Shown: piece by piece, positions 1 through 9,205 of the stretch
Layout: every line of letters starts with the position of its first letter
Position numbering within the stretch: the stretch's first letter is position 1
Position numbers and translations under genes: made by a program
Origin: SKUL01 sp964487545
GTDB lineage: Bacteria; Bacteroidota; Bacteroidia; Flavobacteriales_D; SKUL01
Length of the DNA: 64,000 bases
Assembly (NCBI GenBank): GCA_964487545.1
Contig: CAZARI010000010.1
Coordinates: 1 to 64,000, forward strand
Direction of reading: 5' to 3'
Notes under the pieces: generated by a model
The model's input: only the letters and a program-made list of their open reading frames with translations
The model's database searches: none
What the model was told of the DNA's origin: nothing

Positions 1-272
1 ATCACAACAAACAAAATCGCGACGAGCGGAATTTTGTAAGAAACATTAATAAAATTTTGCAGCGTAACCGGAAAATTTTATACGCTCTGAATCCAGATGA
101 TAAATCAAAAGTACATCGCAATAAGCTGTCAAATAGCGGTTTTAACTTTAATTATTTTACCAGCACCTATACAACCAAAGCCGGAGCCACCTATTATTTT
201 TGCTACGAAAAGGGTTATTTGCCCATCGACAACGACTGGTTTGCACTGGTCACCAACCACGAAATTCGTTGA
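1..272 (+). CDS. C-terminal fragment of an unrecognised protein, cut by the window edge
   Basis: The frame beginning at base 3 stays open from the window edge to the TGA at 270-272, about 89 codons. The translated end looks like real protein: a basic stretch (ILQRNRKILYALNP) followed by an aromatic-rich segment containing GATYYFCYEKGYLPI and DWFALV. There is no convincing internal start, so it is best read as the last third or so of a longer gene that starts before the window. The next gene starts 93 bases downstream on the same strand. I do not recognise the family. A minus-strand frame covers much of the same interval (129-350), but it ends in low-complexity, shadow-like sequence and I prefer the plus reading. 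Confidence 0.55.
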   Translation, partial: HNKQNRDERNFVRNINKILQRNRKILYALNPDDKSKVHRNKLSNSGFNFNYFTSTYTTKAGATYYFCYEKGYLPIDNDWFALVTNHEIR

Positions 273-365
273 AGGAGGTTTCAATTTCTGCTCTGAGATT
301 GATTTCATTTCGTAAATTTCGGCTTTGATTAACAAGGAAACCGAAATCATAATTGTTTTACCTCC

Positions 366-1565
366 ATGAAGAAATCTGTACTTTTTTTAATCGCTGGCTT
401 GTCTTTCACATCCGCGGCGTTTGCCCAATGTGGTAATGACTATGGCGTTTTGGTCATCAATGAGTTTATGGCCAGAAATATTGTTTATACCGACCAGGAC
501 GGAGAGTTTGACGACTGGGTAGAAATTCACAACACATCCGATGAAAACATCAACCTTCAAGGCTACTTCCTATCTGATGGGCATAGCAACCGAACCAAAT
601 TTCAATTTCCAGATACGGTAATTGACGGAGGCGGATATATCGTGGTGTGGTGCGATGGCGATATAGAACAGGCGGGATTACATACCAGTTTTAGCCTGAA
701 TGGTACTTTGGGCGAACGACTTGTTCTTTCAAATCCCGACACAGTGGTGATCGATCACTTTGATTTCGGTTCTGTGGATAATATCAAGTCGTTTTCGAGA
801 TATCCCAATGGACACGGACCCTTTCGATTTGCTATTCCCAGCCCAGATGCGCCAAATAACGAAACCGATTATCGTGGTTTAGTGATTAATGAATTTTTGG
901 CCATTAACGACAATTCAGGAACAACAGATGAATATGGTATTGCCTTCGATTGGATTGAGCTTTATAACAACCGCGATATTCCATTAAACCTCGCTGGATA
1001 TTTTCTTTCTGATAAATCGAATACGCCAGAAAAGTACCAGTTTCCTGATCCCACCATTTTGGCTTCGGGAGGTTACATCACCGTTTTCGCTGCAGGTGCC
1101 GAATTCACCGGTTTGTCTGATTTTCACGCTGGGTTTTCGCTTTCGGGCGATGGTGAATACGTGCATTTGTACAACAAGGACACAGTGACCTTAGATTATG
1201 TGAAATTCGGACAGCAACTGCCCGATGTTTCGGTGGGTCGTTATGAAAATGGCACGGGTCCATTTCGTTGCTTGGTTCCTTCCTTCAACGAACCCAACGT
1301 GCTCAGCACAGTGAGCGTAGAAGAAATTGAACTGACCAAAGAGCTTATGTTTTCGGTTTATCCGGTTCCGGCAACCAACTACATCAACATTCAGCTTACC
1401 GATACGGACAACGGGGTGGCCTATATTTTCAACACACTGGGAGCACATATCACCAGCTATGCCTATCAAGGCGACGGACCCCATTATATCGATCTATCTG
1501 ATTTTGAAAAAGGTGTGTATCTCATTAAAATCGGAACGGCTACCAAGCGGTTTATCGTGCAGTGA
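366..1565 (+). CDS. Secreted protein with two lamin-tail domains and T9SS type A sorting domain
   Basis: Residues 1-20 form a Sec signal peptide ending AFA before Gln21. Two lamin-tail (LTD) domains follow, about 27-160 and 171-310, each opening with a VINEF motif, then a D-W-(V/I)-E block and a G-Y-F-L-S-D turn; the two copies are clearly an internal duplication. The C-terminus from about 329 (FSVYPVPATNYINIQL, ending YLIKIGTATKRFIVQ) is a T9SS type A sorting domain, so the protein should cross the outer membrane and be attached at the surface or released. LTDs in secreted bacterial proteins usually sit with nucleases or CotH-type enzymes and are thought to be binding modules; no catalytic domain is visible here. 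The next gene, 112 bases downstream, begins with the same LTD type. Confidence 0.85.
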   Translation: MKKSVLFLIAGLSFTSAAFAQCGNDYGVLVINEFMARNIVYTDQDGEFDDWVEIHNTSDENINLQGYFLSDGHSNRTKFQFPDTVIDGGGYIVVWCDGDIEQAGLHTSFSLNGTLGERLVLSNPDTVVIDHFDFGSVDNIKSFSRYPNGHGPFRFAIPSPDAPNNETDYRGLVINEFLAINDNSGTTDEYGIAFDWIELYNNRDIPLNLAGYFLSDKSNTPEKYQFPDPTILASGGYITVFAAGAEFTGLSDFHAGFSLSGDGEYVHLYNKDTVTLDYVKFGQQLPDVSVGRYENGTGPFRCLVPSFNEPNVLSTVSVEEIELTKELMFSVYPVPATNYINIQLTDTDNGVAYIFNTLGAHITSYAYQGDGPHYIDLSDFEKGVYLIKIGTATKRFIVQ

Positions 1566-1677
1566 TGAAGACGTACAACTTTTGATTTAAAGCCGCGTCT
1601 TTACTTTGAAACTTCGGTAAAACCTGCAAGATTTCCGAAGTAATAAACAAGGAAATTTAACCTGAAACCCAATCACT

Positions 1678-4600
1678 ATGACCAACTTATCGTTCCTGAA
1701 AAGACTCTTTTTACTATCCCTCTTTTCATGTATCAGTTATTTTGTTTCTGCGCAAGTAGTCATCAACGAGTATATGGTCACCAACCTATGCTCACCACAC
1801 AACCCTAATTCCATTACCGATAATTTTGGCGAATGTGAAGATTGGGTTGAGTTTTATAATACCTCGGGAACACCTTTCGATTTACAAGGTTACTACATCA
1901 CCGACCGGTTGACCAATCTTGACAAATGGCAGTTTCCCGCAGGATCTGTAGTTCCAGCTAACGGCTTTCTTAGAATCTGGCTCTCTGGCCGACCTGCTGT
2001 GCCTTTTAATCTGGCCAACATCCACGTAGATTTTAAACTGGGTCAGATGGATGATAATGAGGTTGTTGCCTTGGTTGATCCGGATGGAAGTACCATCGTT
2101 GACATGCACATGATGGATGAACCCACCCAACTGGGGCATACCAGAGGGCGCCTTCCCGACGGTGCCGATAACTGGGTTATTTTTACCACACCCACCATTC
2201 AGGCCTCAAACAACGCATCAACAAACTATGCTGACTATGCCCCGCGGCCCATTTTCAGTCAACCGGCTGGATATCACGGTGGAGCCATCAATCTGGAGCT
2301 TTCACTGCCCGATGCCAACCCCGATTTCATCATTCGCTATACACTCAACGGAACTTTTCCAACCAATGCATCTCCAGCTTATACTGGTCCGATTAATCTG
2401 AGTACAACCACCGTGGTAACTGCGGCGACTTTCAGTACAGATGGAAATTTCCTGAGAAGTTTCTATGAGTTCAGTACTTTCTTTTTTGGCGCCGACCAGC
2501 ATACAATGTACACGGCTTCGGTTTCGGGAGACCAGATGCTTACTTTAATGAACGGTAGCCAGATTATACCGCTGACAGCACTTCAATTTTTTGATGAAAA
2601 CGGCCAGCGAATTTCAAAGAGCTTCGGCGATACCAATAAGCACGGCAATGATAGTTGGGCTTATGACCAACGTGGATTCGACTGGATTGACCGCGACAAG
2701 ATGGGATACAGCGATGCAACACACCTGAAACTTTTCAGGGGAAAAGACCGCGAAGAATTTAAACGCTTTATGTTTAAGGCGGCTGCCAACGATAATTACG
2801 ACGCCACCTATGGAAATCCTGCTCACATTCGCGATGTATTCGTGATGTCGCTTTCACAGGTAGGAAATCTCGATTTGGACGAGCGAACTGCTGAGTTTTG
2901 TGCGGTGTATGTCAACGGACAATACTGGGGAGTATATGACTATCGCGAAAAAGTGGACGACTGGCAATTTACGGAATACTACTACGGGCAAGGTTTGCAC
3001 GATATTGATTTTCTCAAAACCTGGGGAGGCACCTGGGCAGAATACGGCAGCGCGAACGACTGGAACGCTTTGCGCAATTTTATCCTGTCAAACGATATGA
3101 CCAATCAGACCAACTATGACTATGTAAAAACGCAGCTTAACGTCATGAGTCTGATCGATTATTTTGCGATCAACACCTGGATTGTCTCTGCCGACTGGCT
3201 CAACTGGAACACCGGCTGGTGGAAAGGAAACAATGAATTTGGCGATGCCCAGAAGTGGAGGTATATCCTTTGGGACATGGATGCGTCTTTTGATCATTAC
3301 ACCAATTATACCGGCATTCCAGATACGGGGCCCACTGCTGACCCCTGTTTTGGCGAGCAAATGAGTAACCCAGGCGGACAAGGGCACACCAACATTGTTC
3401 AAAAACTGTTGGAAAATGAAGAGTTCTTCAACACCATGATGAACCGCTACATGGATCTGCACAACACCGTGTTTAGCTGTGACTTTGCCATTGCCCATCT
3501 GGACAGTCTCATCAATATTATCGATCCTGAAATGCCCAGACAGATTGCCCGCTGGGGTGGATCATACAATCAGTGGCAAGCCAACGTGCAGATGATCCGC
3601 GATTTTATCTTGGAGCGCTGTGAGTATTATGTCGAAGGAATGGAAGATTGCTACGATGTAGAAGCAGTTGAAATAACCGTGATGATCGAAGGAGAAGGAG
3701 AAGTGCAACTCAACTCAATTACCATTACTCCCGACATGCAACCCTGGACCGGAACCTATTTTATCGATGTTCCGATTGACTTGACTGCCATTGAATATGC
3801 AGAAGGCACTTTCCAATTTTGGGAATCGCTCACTGGCGACCTCGGAATCGGCGATGGAACCGATTTTGAAATAATTCTCACTCCCGAGGGCAACATTATT
3901 ATCGTAGCCCACTTTATTCCGCTTGAAAAGCATGAAGTAACCTTTATTGTTGAACCGCCAGGAGCCGGACAAATTGAACTTGACGGGACCCTTCTCACTG
4001 CTTATCCCCACACCGATTCACTTTCTGCCGGGGTTGAACACAACCTCCAAGCCATTGCTGCCGACGGCTGGGGATTCTTGAACTGGGAATCTACTGCCCA
4101 TCCGGCCGAGGTATTCACCCCTGATGTTGATGCCGAAAGTGCCGGCTATACGCTCGAAATGCCCGATACAGTAATTGCTTATTTTGAACAGCTACCTGTA
4201 GATATCACCATCGAAGTAGATGATCCTGGAACAGGACAGGTGATCATCAACGGCGTTTTAATAGAAGATTATCCTTACACCACAACGTTTTTGCCAGGTG
4301 ATCTGATCAACCTCCAAGCCGTACCGGCACCGGGATATCAATTTGCCGGCTGGACCTTCCAAAACCACGTTTTCCCCGATCTCGAAAGTCTGTTGCTGGC
4401 GTTTGAAATTACAGAGGGAGATGTCATTACGGCTTATTTCACGCTGCAAACCGATTTTGAAGTGGTGATTATGACCTCACCAGAAAACTTCGGTACCGTA
4501 GAACTTGACGGATCGGATCTCGGATCCTATTGGGAAGGCATATTGTCAACCGCCGAAAGTTATGCGCTGCGGGCAGTAGAGGCGGGGCCATTTTATGAAT

Positions 4601-5265
4601 TTGTGGGATGGCAGTCGGTTAATGGTGCCACTTTCGCCCTCAGTGCCGATATGGAAAACGTCACGCTTACCATCACACAACAAGACACCATCATCGCCCA
4701 GTTCGTAGAATTACCCAATTATGCGATCACTGTTCGGGTTGAACCTGAAGGTACCGGCCGTGTAATGCTCGATTGGGTGATATTGCCTCACTTGCCTTGG
4801 TCAGGAAATGCATTGGCCATGGATCACACCGACTTCAAAGCCATTGCACATAACGAATGGAAATTCAGCCACTGGACTACTCAGGCCCATGCACCATCAC
4901 CTAACCCAAAAGTTGAGGAAATGTGGATTGATCTTATAGGCCCGGATGAAATAGTGGCACACTTCGAGCCGCGCGAATTTGCATTTTATATGCCCACATC
5001 GTTTAGTCCAAATGGAGATGGAATCAACGATATATTCCGTCCGGTAGGAAACGAGTGGAATCCAGTAAACTTCCGAATGCAGATTTTTAACCGACTGGGA
5101 GAATTGATATTCGAAACCACCGATCCACTGCAAGGCTGGGATGGGTCGGAAACTTCACAAACGCATTATGCTCAGGTGGAGGTTTATGTATATCAAGTTG
5201 AAGTTCAAAATGCCATCAACAGTAAAAATGAAATCTTCACCGGTCATGTTACCGTGTTGAGATAA
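1678..5265 (+). CDS. Secreted CotH-kinase-family protein with LTD, InlB-like repeats and CHU_C domain
   Basis: Signal peptide 1-25 (ends VSA before Gln). An LTD domain spans about 28-155. A short chitobiase C-terminal-like module lies around 190-260 (IRYTLNGTFPTNASPAYTGP). The CotH-like kinase region is about 350-645: KLFRGKDREEFKRF, then YVNGQYWGVYDYREKVDDW, then WRYILWDMDASFDHY. Five divergent InlB B-type repeats of about 85-90 residues start near 666, 752, 842, 926 and 1014, each with a G-x-G-x-(V/I) start and an F-x-x-W end. Residues about 1102-1195 are a gliding-associated CHU_C domain (TSFSPNGDGINDIF), a T9SS type B signal. CotH proteins phosphorylate spore-coat proteins in Bacillus; the role of the secreted Bacteroidota forms is not established, so kinase activity here is an inference. 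A strong terminator follows at 5296-5328. Confidence 0.87.
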   Translation: MTNLSFLKRLFLLSLFSCISYFVSAQVVINEYMVTNLCSPHNPNSITDNFGECEDWVEFYNTSGTPFDLQGYYITDRLTNLDKWQFPAGSVVPANGFLRIWLSGRPAVPFNLANIHVDFKLGQMDDNEVVALVDPDGSTIVDMHMMDEPTQLGHTRGRLPDGADNWVIFTTPTIQASNNASTNYADYAPRPIFSQPAGYHGGAINLELSLPDANPDFIIRYTLNGTFPTNASPAYTGPINLSTTTVVTAATFSTDGNFLRSFYEFSTFFFGADQHTMYTASVSGDQMLTLMNGSQIIPLTALQFFDENGQRISKSFGDTNKHGNDSWAYDQRGFDWIDRDKMGYSDATHLKLFRGKDREEFKRFMFKAAANDNYDATYGNPAHIRDVFVMSLSQVGNLDLDERTAEFCAVYVNGQYWGVYDYREKVDDWQFTEYYYGQGLHDIDFLKTWGGTWAEYGSANDWNALRNFILSNDMTNQTNYDYVKTQLNVMSLIDYFAINTWIVSADWLNWNTGWWKGNNEFGDAQKWRYILWDMDASFDHYTNYTGIPDTGPTADPCFGEQMSNPGGQGHTNIVQKLLENEEFFNTMMNRYMDLHNTVFSCDFAIAHLDSLINIIDPEMPRQIARWGGSYNQWQANVQMIRDFILERCEYYVEGMEDCYDVEAVEITVMIEGEGEVQLNSITITPDMQPWTGTYFIDVPIDLTAIEYAEGTFQFWESLTGDLGIGDGTDFEIILTPEGNIIIVAHFIPLEKHEVTFIVEPPGAGQIELDGTLLTAYPHTDSLSAGVEHNLQAIAADGWGFLNWESTAHPAEVFTPDVDAESAGYTLEMPDTVIAYFEQLPVDITIEVDDPGTGQVIINGVLIEDYPYTTTFLPGDLINLQAVPAPGYQFAGWTFQNHVFPDLESLLLAFEITEGDVITAYFTLQTDFEVVIMTSPENFGTVELDGSDLGSYWEGILSTAESYALRAVEAGPFYEFVGWQSVNGATFALSADMENVTLTITQQDTIIAQFVELPNYAITVRVEPEGTGRVMLDWVILPHLPWSGNALAMDHTDFKAIAHNEWKFSHWTTQAHAPSPNPKVEEMWIDLIGPDEIVAHFEPREFAFYMPTSFSPNGDGINDIFRPVGNEWNPVNFRMQIFNRLGELIFETTDPLQGWDGSETSQTHYAQVEVYVYQVEVQNAINSKNEIFTGHVTVLR

Positions 5266-5295
5266 ACTAAAATATGGTTGTCAATCCAATTATCA

Positions 5296-5328
5296 AAAAA
5301 TCCTGTGTGGCTTTCACACAGGATTTTT
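5296..5328 (+). terminator. Strong rho-independent terminator after the CotH protein
   Basis: A 14-base perfect inverted repeat (5296-5309 with 5315-5328) with a 5-base loop. The stem core is TCCTGTGTG/CACACAGGA, flanked by an A run on the left and a T run on the right, so it could work in both directions. It lies 31 bases after the stop codon and separates this gene from the subtilisin gene at 5390. Confidence 0.85.
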
Positions 5329-5389
5329 CGTTTATTGTGCCGCCGGTGAAATATATCGGAAAACCAAATTACGAACCATCACACATTTC

Positions 5390-8300
5390 ATGAAAAAGAA
5401 TACCCTCATTCTGTTAACCCTTGTCCTACTTTCTGTCAATGGGTTGGTTGCTCAACAGCAATCCGATATTTTTTATTCCGGAAGACTATGGGTTCAGTTA
5501 GACCCTGCTTATACCAAAACCCTAATCGCTGAAAAACGTCAAGTTGGTCTTCAGGGTTTTCTCGATGCAATCCAACTCAACGACAACAGCGATTTGCAAA
5601 TTGCCAAGGTCGAAAAGCCGTTTTATTTTGCACGCACTGCCAATATCAGTGAAGTTTATACCGTATTTTTTCAGGAAGAAGGAAGAGAGGAAGAGTTTGC
5701 ACGTATGCTCCAACAATTTCCCGCCGTTAATTATGCCGAACGCGTCCCGATTATCCGGCCAACTTTAATGCCCAATGACCTAGGTTCGGCCAGTGGGCAA
5801 AATAACCAATGGGGGTTGTGGAAAATCAATGCACCCGACGCCTGGGATATCAGTACGGGAAGCACAGATATTACGGTGGCTATTGTAGATGACGCGGTGC
5901 TGATTACGCATCCTGATCTTATCCCTAATCTAGTACCCGGCTATGACGTGGCCGACGATGATAACGACCCCATGCCCAACGTGGTGGCCATGTCGCACGG
6001 TACACACGTTGCAGGAATTGTCGGAGCGGCTACCAACAACGGCATCGGAGTGGCCTCGATTGGTCACAGCCTTAAAATTATGCCGGTAAAAAGTTCCAAT
6101 GTTCCGCAAACCATTTCCGACGCCTATTCCGGCGTGATTTGGGCGGCAGATAACGGCGCAGATGTCATCAACATGTCGTGGGGAAGTGAAGGCTACAGCA
6201 ATACCGGCCAGAACATTATTAATTACGCCTACAATGCGGGCTGTGTGAATGTAGCCGCAACCGGAAACGATAACATGTCAAGCGTTTTTTATCCGGCCGG
6301 ATACAACAATGTGCTCAGTGTTTCCAGCACCAACTCCTCCGATAGCAAAAGCGATTTTTCAAACTACGGATCTTGGGTAGATGTATCCGCACCCGGTAGC
6401 CAGATACTGAGCACTTATATCGGTCAAAATTTTGCACCGACGTACGCCTCTAATTCTGGAACATCTATGGCTTCGCCGATGGTGGCCGGGTTGGCCGGGT
6501 TGGTTCTTTCAGTCAATCCCAACCTCAGCATTGAACAGGTGATGAACTGCATCACGTCGACGGCTCAGGATATCACCTCCATCAACCCAAACTACGTGGG
6601 CCAACTGGGTGCCGGTCGAATTGATGCCTATCAGGCCATGCTTTGTGTACAGGCTACCGTAAATGCGCCTCCCGTGGTCGTTATTAACGCCAGCAGCGAG
6701 GTGATTTGTCCGGGCAGTCTGGTTCATTTCTCAGGCGCTTCGGCAGGAGGTTTTCCCGACGACTATCTATGGTCATTTCCCGGTGGAAATCCAGCCTCAT
6801 CAACAGATCCTAACCCTGTAGTATCGTATGCTGCCGTAGGATTTTATGATGTATCGCTAACCATGAGCAATCAATTTGGCTCCGACCAGCAAATCATCAA
6901 CGGAATGATTGAAGTATCAACCAACGGAATAGCCGTCATTTTTTCGGAGGATTTTGAAGCGCAAACACTTTCAGGTGCGGGCTGGACACTCGACAATCCG
7001 GATAACGGAATAACCTGGGAAATTACAACGGTTGGCGGCTCCGAAAGCGGAAGTAAAGCTGCTGGAATCAATCTGTATAGCTACAATTCACCGGGGCAGA
7101 GAGATGGCATGGTTTCGCCTCCTATCAACCTGGCATCCAATAATAACGTTACCCTTTCGTTTGAGCACGCACACCGCAGATATTCGGCCGATTACTCCGA
7201 TTCATTAATTGTGTATGTTTCAACCGATGGTGGAAATTCCTTTCCAAATCGGGTATTGCAAGTTGCTGAGACCGGTGCGGGTACCTTCGCCACAGGAACC
7301 CTGCTCGGTGCCAATTTTGTTCCCTCTTCCAGCGGCGACTGGTGTTTTATGGGCGATGTTGGTGCATCCTGCTTTTCAATCGATTTGTCTGATTTTGATG
7401 GTGAACCGGATGTCAGAATTAAATTTGAAAGTTATAACGGATACGGCAACAACATCTACATCGACAATGTAGCATTGACCGGAAACTGTTTGCTCACCAA
7501 TGAGCCACCAGTTGCAGCCTTTAGTGCATCTGCCGTAGCAGTTTGCACAAGCGAATCCATTCAGTTTTTTGATCAGAGTGCCAATGTACCGCTCACTTTT
7601 AACTGGACTTTTGAAAACGGAACCCCCGCCACGTCAAACCTTGCAGCACCCGTGGTGAACTGGTCACAACCCGGAACCTACACCGTTACGCTACAGGTTA
7701 CCAACTCGCTCGGATCGGATATAATTGTTTATGAAGACTATATCATGGTGAGTAATGCGCCGGAGGTAGAGGTGAACGCATCCGAAATAATTTTGTGTCA
7801 AGGGCAAAGTGCTACTTTGGAAGCATCAGGTGCCGACGAATATACCTGGAGCCCAAATGTGGCGCTGTCGTCAACCACTGGATCCAGTGTAGAAGCTTCT
7901 CCCACGGTTCCTATTACCTACACAGTAACTGCAATGCTGAATGGTTGTTCTGCTCAGCAAACCATCGCTTTAGACGTGCTGCCTTCACCAAGCAATCCGC
8001 AAGTTATTTCGCAAAATGAAATCGCCTTCACCGTACTTTCTCCAGCTATTAGCTCGGGCTATTACGGTTATTCGACTACCTCATCCGCACAAGGTTGGGG
8101 CAATGGATCGCTGAATGCGGTTTCGGTCGAAAGCCAGATGGTTTTGGCAAGGGATAATGCTGCCGCTGATTCGCTGCTGTGCAACACCGCGATCAACGCT
8201 TCAGAAATTGCCGGAAACATCGCGGTTATCTACCGCGGAAATTGCGAATTTGGAACCAAGGCCCTGAACGCTCAGGCAGCAGGAGCTGTGGGAGTAGTGG

Positions 8301-9130
8301 TCATTAATAACGTGTCTGGTGCCCCGATCGATATGGGTGCAGGAGCAGCTGGTAGTTCGGTTACCATTCCGGTGATCATGGTAAGCGATATCACTGGAGC
8401 CCTCATCAATGCAGCCATTCATGCCGGCGAGGCAACGGCAGTAATGGGACAATTCAACGGTGGAGATTTCACGATTTGTCCTGGAGAAACGGTGCGCTTG
8501 GCAGCGCCCGGCGGGTGGAACGATTATCTATGGTCTAACGGTGAGGGTGGTGCAGTGCTCAATATCTTTGAAGCTGGCGACTACTCGGTGGAGGTATTTT
8601 CCGATAACGAATGCAGCAGCTCATCTGAGGTATTTACTGTGTCGGAGTTTACCACCCAAATACCGGTTATCGAAACCGATGTTTCGGGCGGATTAATCGT
8701 CAATAACATTGCCGCCGGACCGTTTACTTGGTACTTTAACAATAACGAAGTAGCCGGAGTAACAGGCAATTTACTACCCAATCCTGAAGCAGGAATTTAC
8801 CATGTAACCTATATCGACAACAACGGCTGCGAAGTCATGTCTGATCCTTACGAAGTCGTGGTCACCTCGGTCGTAAATCATTCAGACGGCGCTGTGCAGA
8901 TATTTCCTGTTCCTGCAACCGATCGCGTAACCGTGAGCTGGAGTTATGCTGAAGTCGCTACCCTGCAAGTATTTGCTGCGGATGGAAAAGTGGTCTTTGC
9001 TGCCGATGGAATTCCTGCGAATCAACAGCAAATCGACATTCCTGTGAACGCATGGGCACCTGGAGTCTATATGGTCAGAATTTCGGGAGATAGCGGAGTG
9101 TATACGGGTAGATTGGTTAAGAATCAATAA
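5390..9130 (+). CDS. Secreted subtilisin-like (S8) serine protease with PKD and PA domains
   Basis: Signal peptide 1-21 (ends LVA before Gln). A propeptide-like region runs to about 135. The S8 catalytic domain (about 140-420) shows Asp167 in AIVDDAV, His203 in SHGTHVAG and Ser359 in SGTSMASP; the first motif has DDA where most family members have DTG or DSG. Then come a PKD-like domain (about 426-505), a jelly-roll/MAM-like region opening EDFE (about 518-700), a second PKD (about 704-785), a Cys-containing Ig-like module (790-860), a protease-associated (PA) domain (about 878-1020: VIYRGNCEFGTKALNAQAAG) and another Ig-like module. Residues about 1168-1246 are a T9SS type A sorting domain (IFPVPATDRVTVSW). 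It is therefore an exported, surface or released protease. The next gene, 75 bases downstream, encodes a secreted Kazal-type inhibitor. Confidence 0.92.
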   Translation: MKKNTLILLTLVLLSVNGLVAQQQSDIFYSGRLWVQLDPAYTKTLIAEKRQVGLQGFLDAIQLNDNSDLQIAKVEKPFYFARTANISEVYTVFFQEEGREEEFARMLQQFPAVNYAERVPIIRPTLMPNDLGSASGQNNQWGLWKINAPDAWDISTGSTDITVAIVDDAVLITHPDLIPNLVPGYDVADDDNDPMPNVVAMSHGTHVAGIVGAATNNGIGVASIGHSLKIMPVKSSNVPQTISDAYSGVIWAADNGADVINMSWGSEGYSNTGQNIINYAYNAGCVNVAATGNDNMSSVFYPAGYNNVLSVSSTNSSDSKSDFSNYGSWVDVSAPGSQILSTYIGQNFAPTYASNSGTSMASPMVAGLAGLVLSVNPNLSIEQVMNCITSTAQDITSINPNYVGQLGAGRIDAYQAMLCVQATVNAPPVVVINASSEVICPGSLVHFSGASAGGFPDDYLWSFPGGNPASSTDPNPVVSYAAVGFYDVSLTMSNQFGSDQQIINGMIEVSTNGIAVIFSEDFEAQTLSGAGWTLDNPDNGITWEITTVGGSESGSKAAGINLYSYNSPGQRDGMVSPPINLASNNNVTLSFEHAHRRYSADYSDSLIVYVSTDGGNSFPNRVLQVAETGAGTFATGTLLGANFVPSSSGDWCFMGDVGASCFSIDLSDFDGEPDVRIKFESYNGYGNNIYIDNVALTGNCLLTNEPPVAAFSASAVAVCTSESIQFFDQSANVPLTFNWTFENGTPATSNLAAPVVNWSQPGTYTVTLQVTNSLGSDIIVYEDYIMVSNAPEVEVNASEIILCQGQSATLEASGADEYTWSPNVALSSTTGSSVEASPTVPITYTVTAMLNGCSAQQTIALDVLPSPSNPQVISQNEIAFTVLSPAISSGYYGYSTTSSAQGWGNGSLNAVSVESQMVLARDNAAADSLLCNTAINASEIAGNIAVIYRGNCEFGTKALNAQAAGAVGVVVINNVSGAPIDMGAGAAGSSVTIPVIMVSDITGALINAAIHAGEATAVMGQFNGGDFTICPGETVRLAAPGGWNDYLWSNGEGGAVLNIFEAGDYSVEVFSDNECSSSSEVFTVSEFTTQIPVIETDVSGGLIVNNIAAGPFTWYFNNNEVAGVTGNLLPNPEAGIYHVTYIDNNGCEVMSDPYEVVVTSVVNHSDGAVQIFPVPATDRVTVSWSYAEVATLQVFAADGKVVFAADGIPANQQQIDIPVNAWAPGVYMVRISGDSGVYTGRLVKNQ

Positions 9131-9205
9131 CCCCATTCAGACAACTAAACAACAAATACTGAGTCATTGATAAGAAGTTTTTATCAACTATTAAACAGTA
9201 CCGCC

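Noticed and set aside
129..350. Minus-strand frame of 73 codons at the left edge
   Set aside because: It overlaps the more protein-like plus-strand frame, which is open from the window edge.
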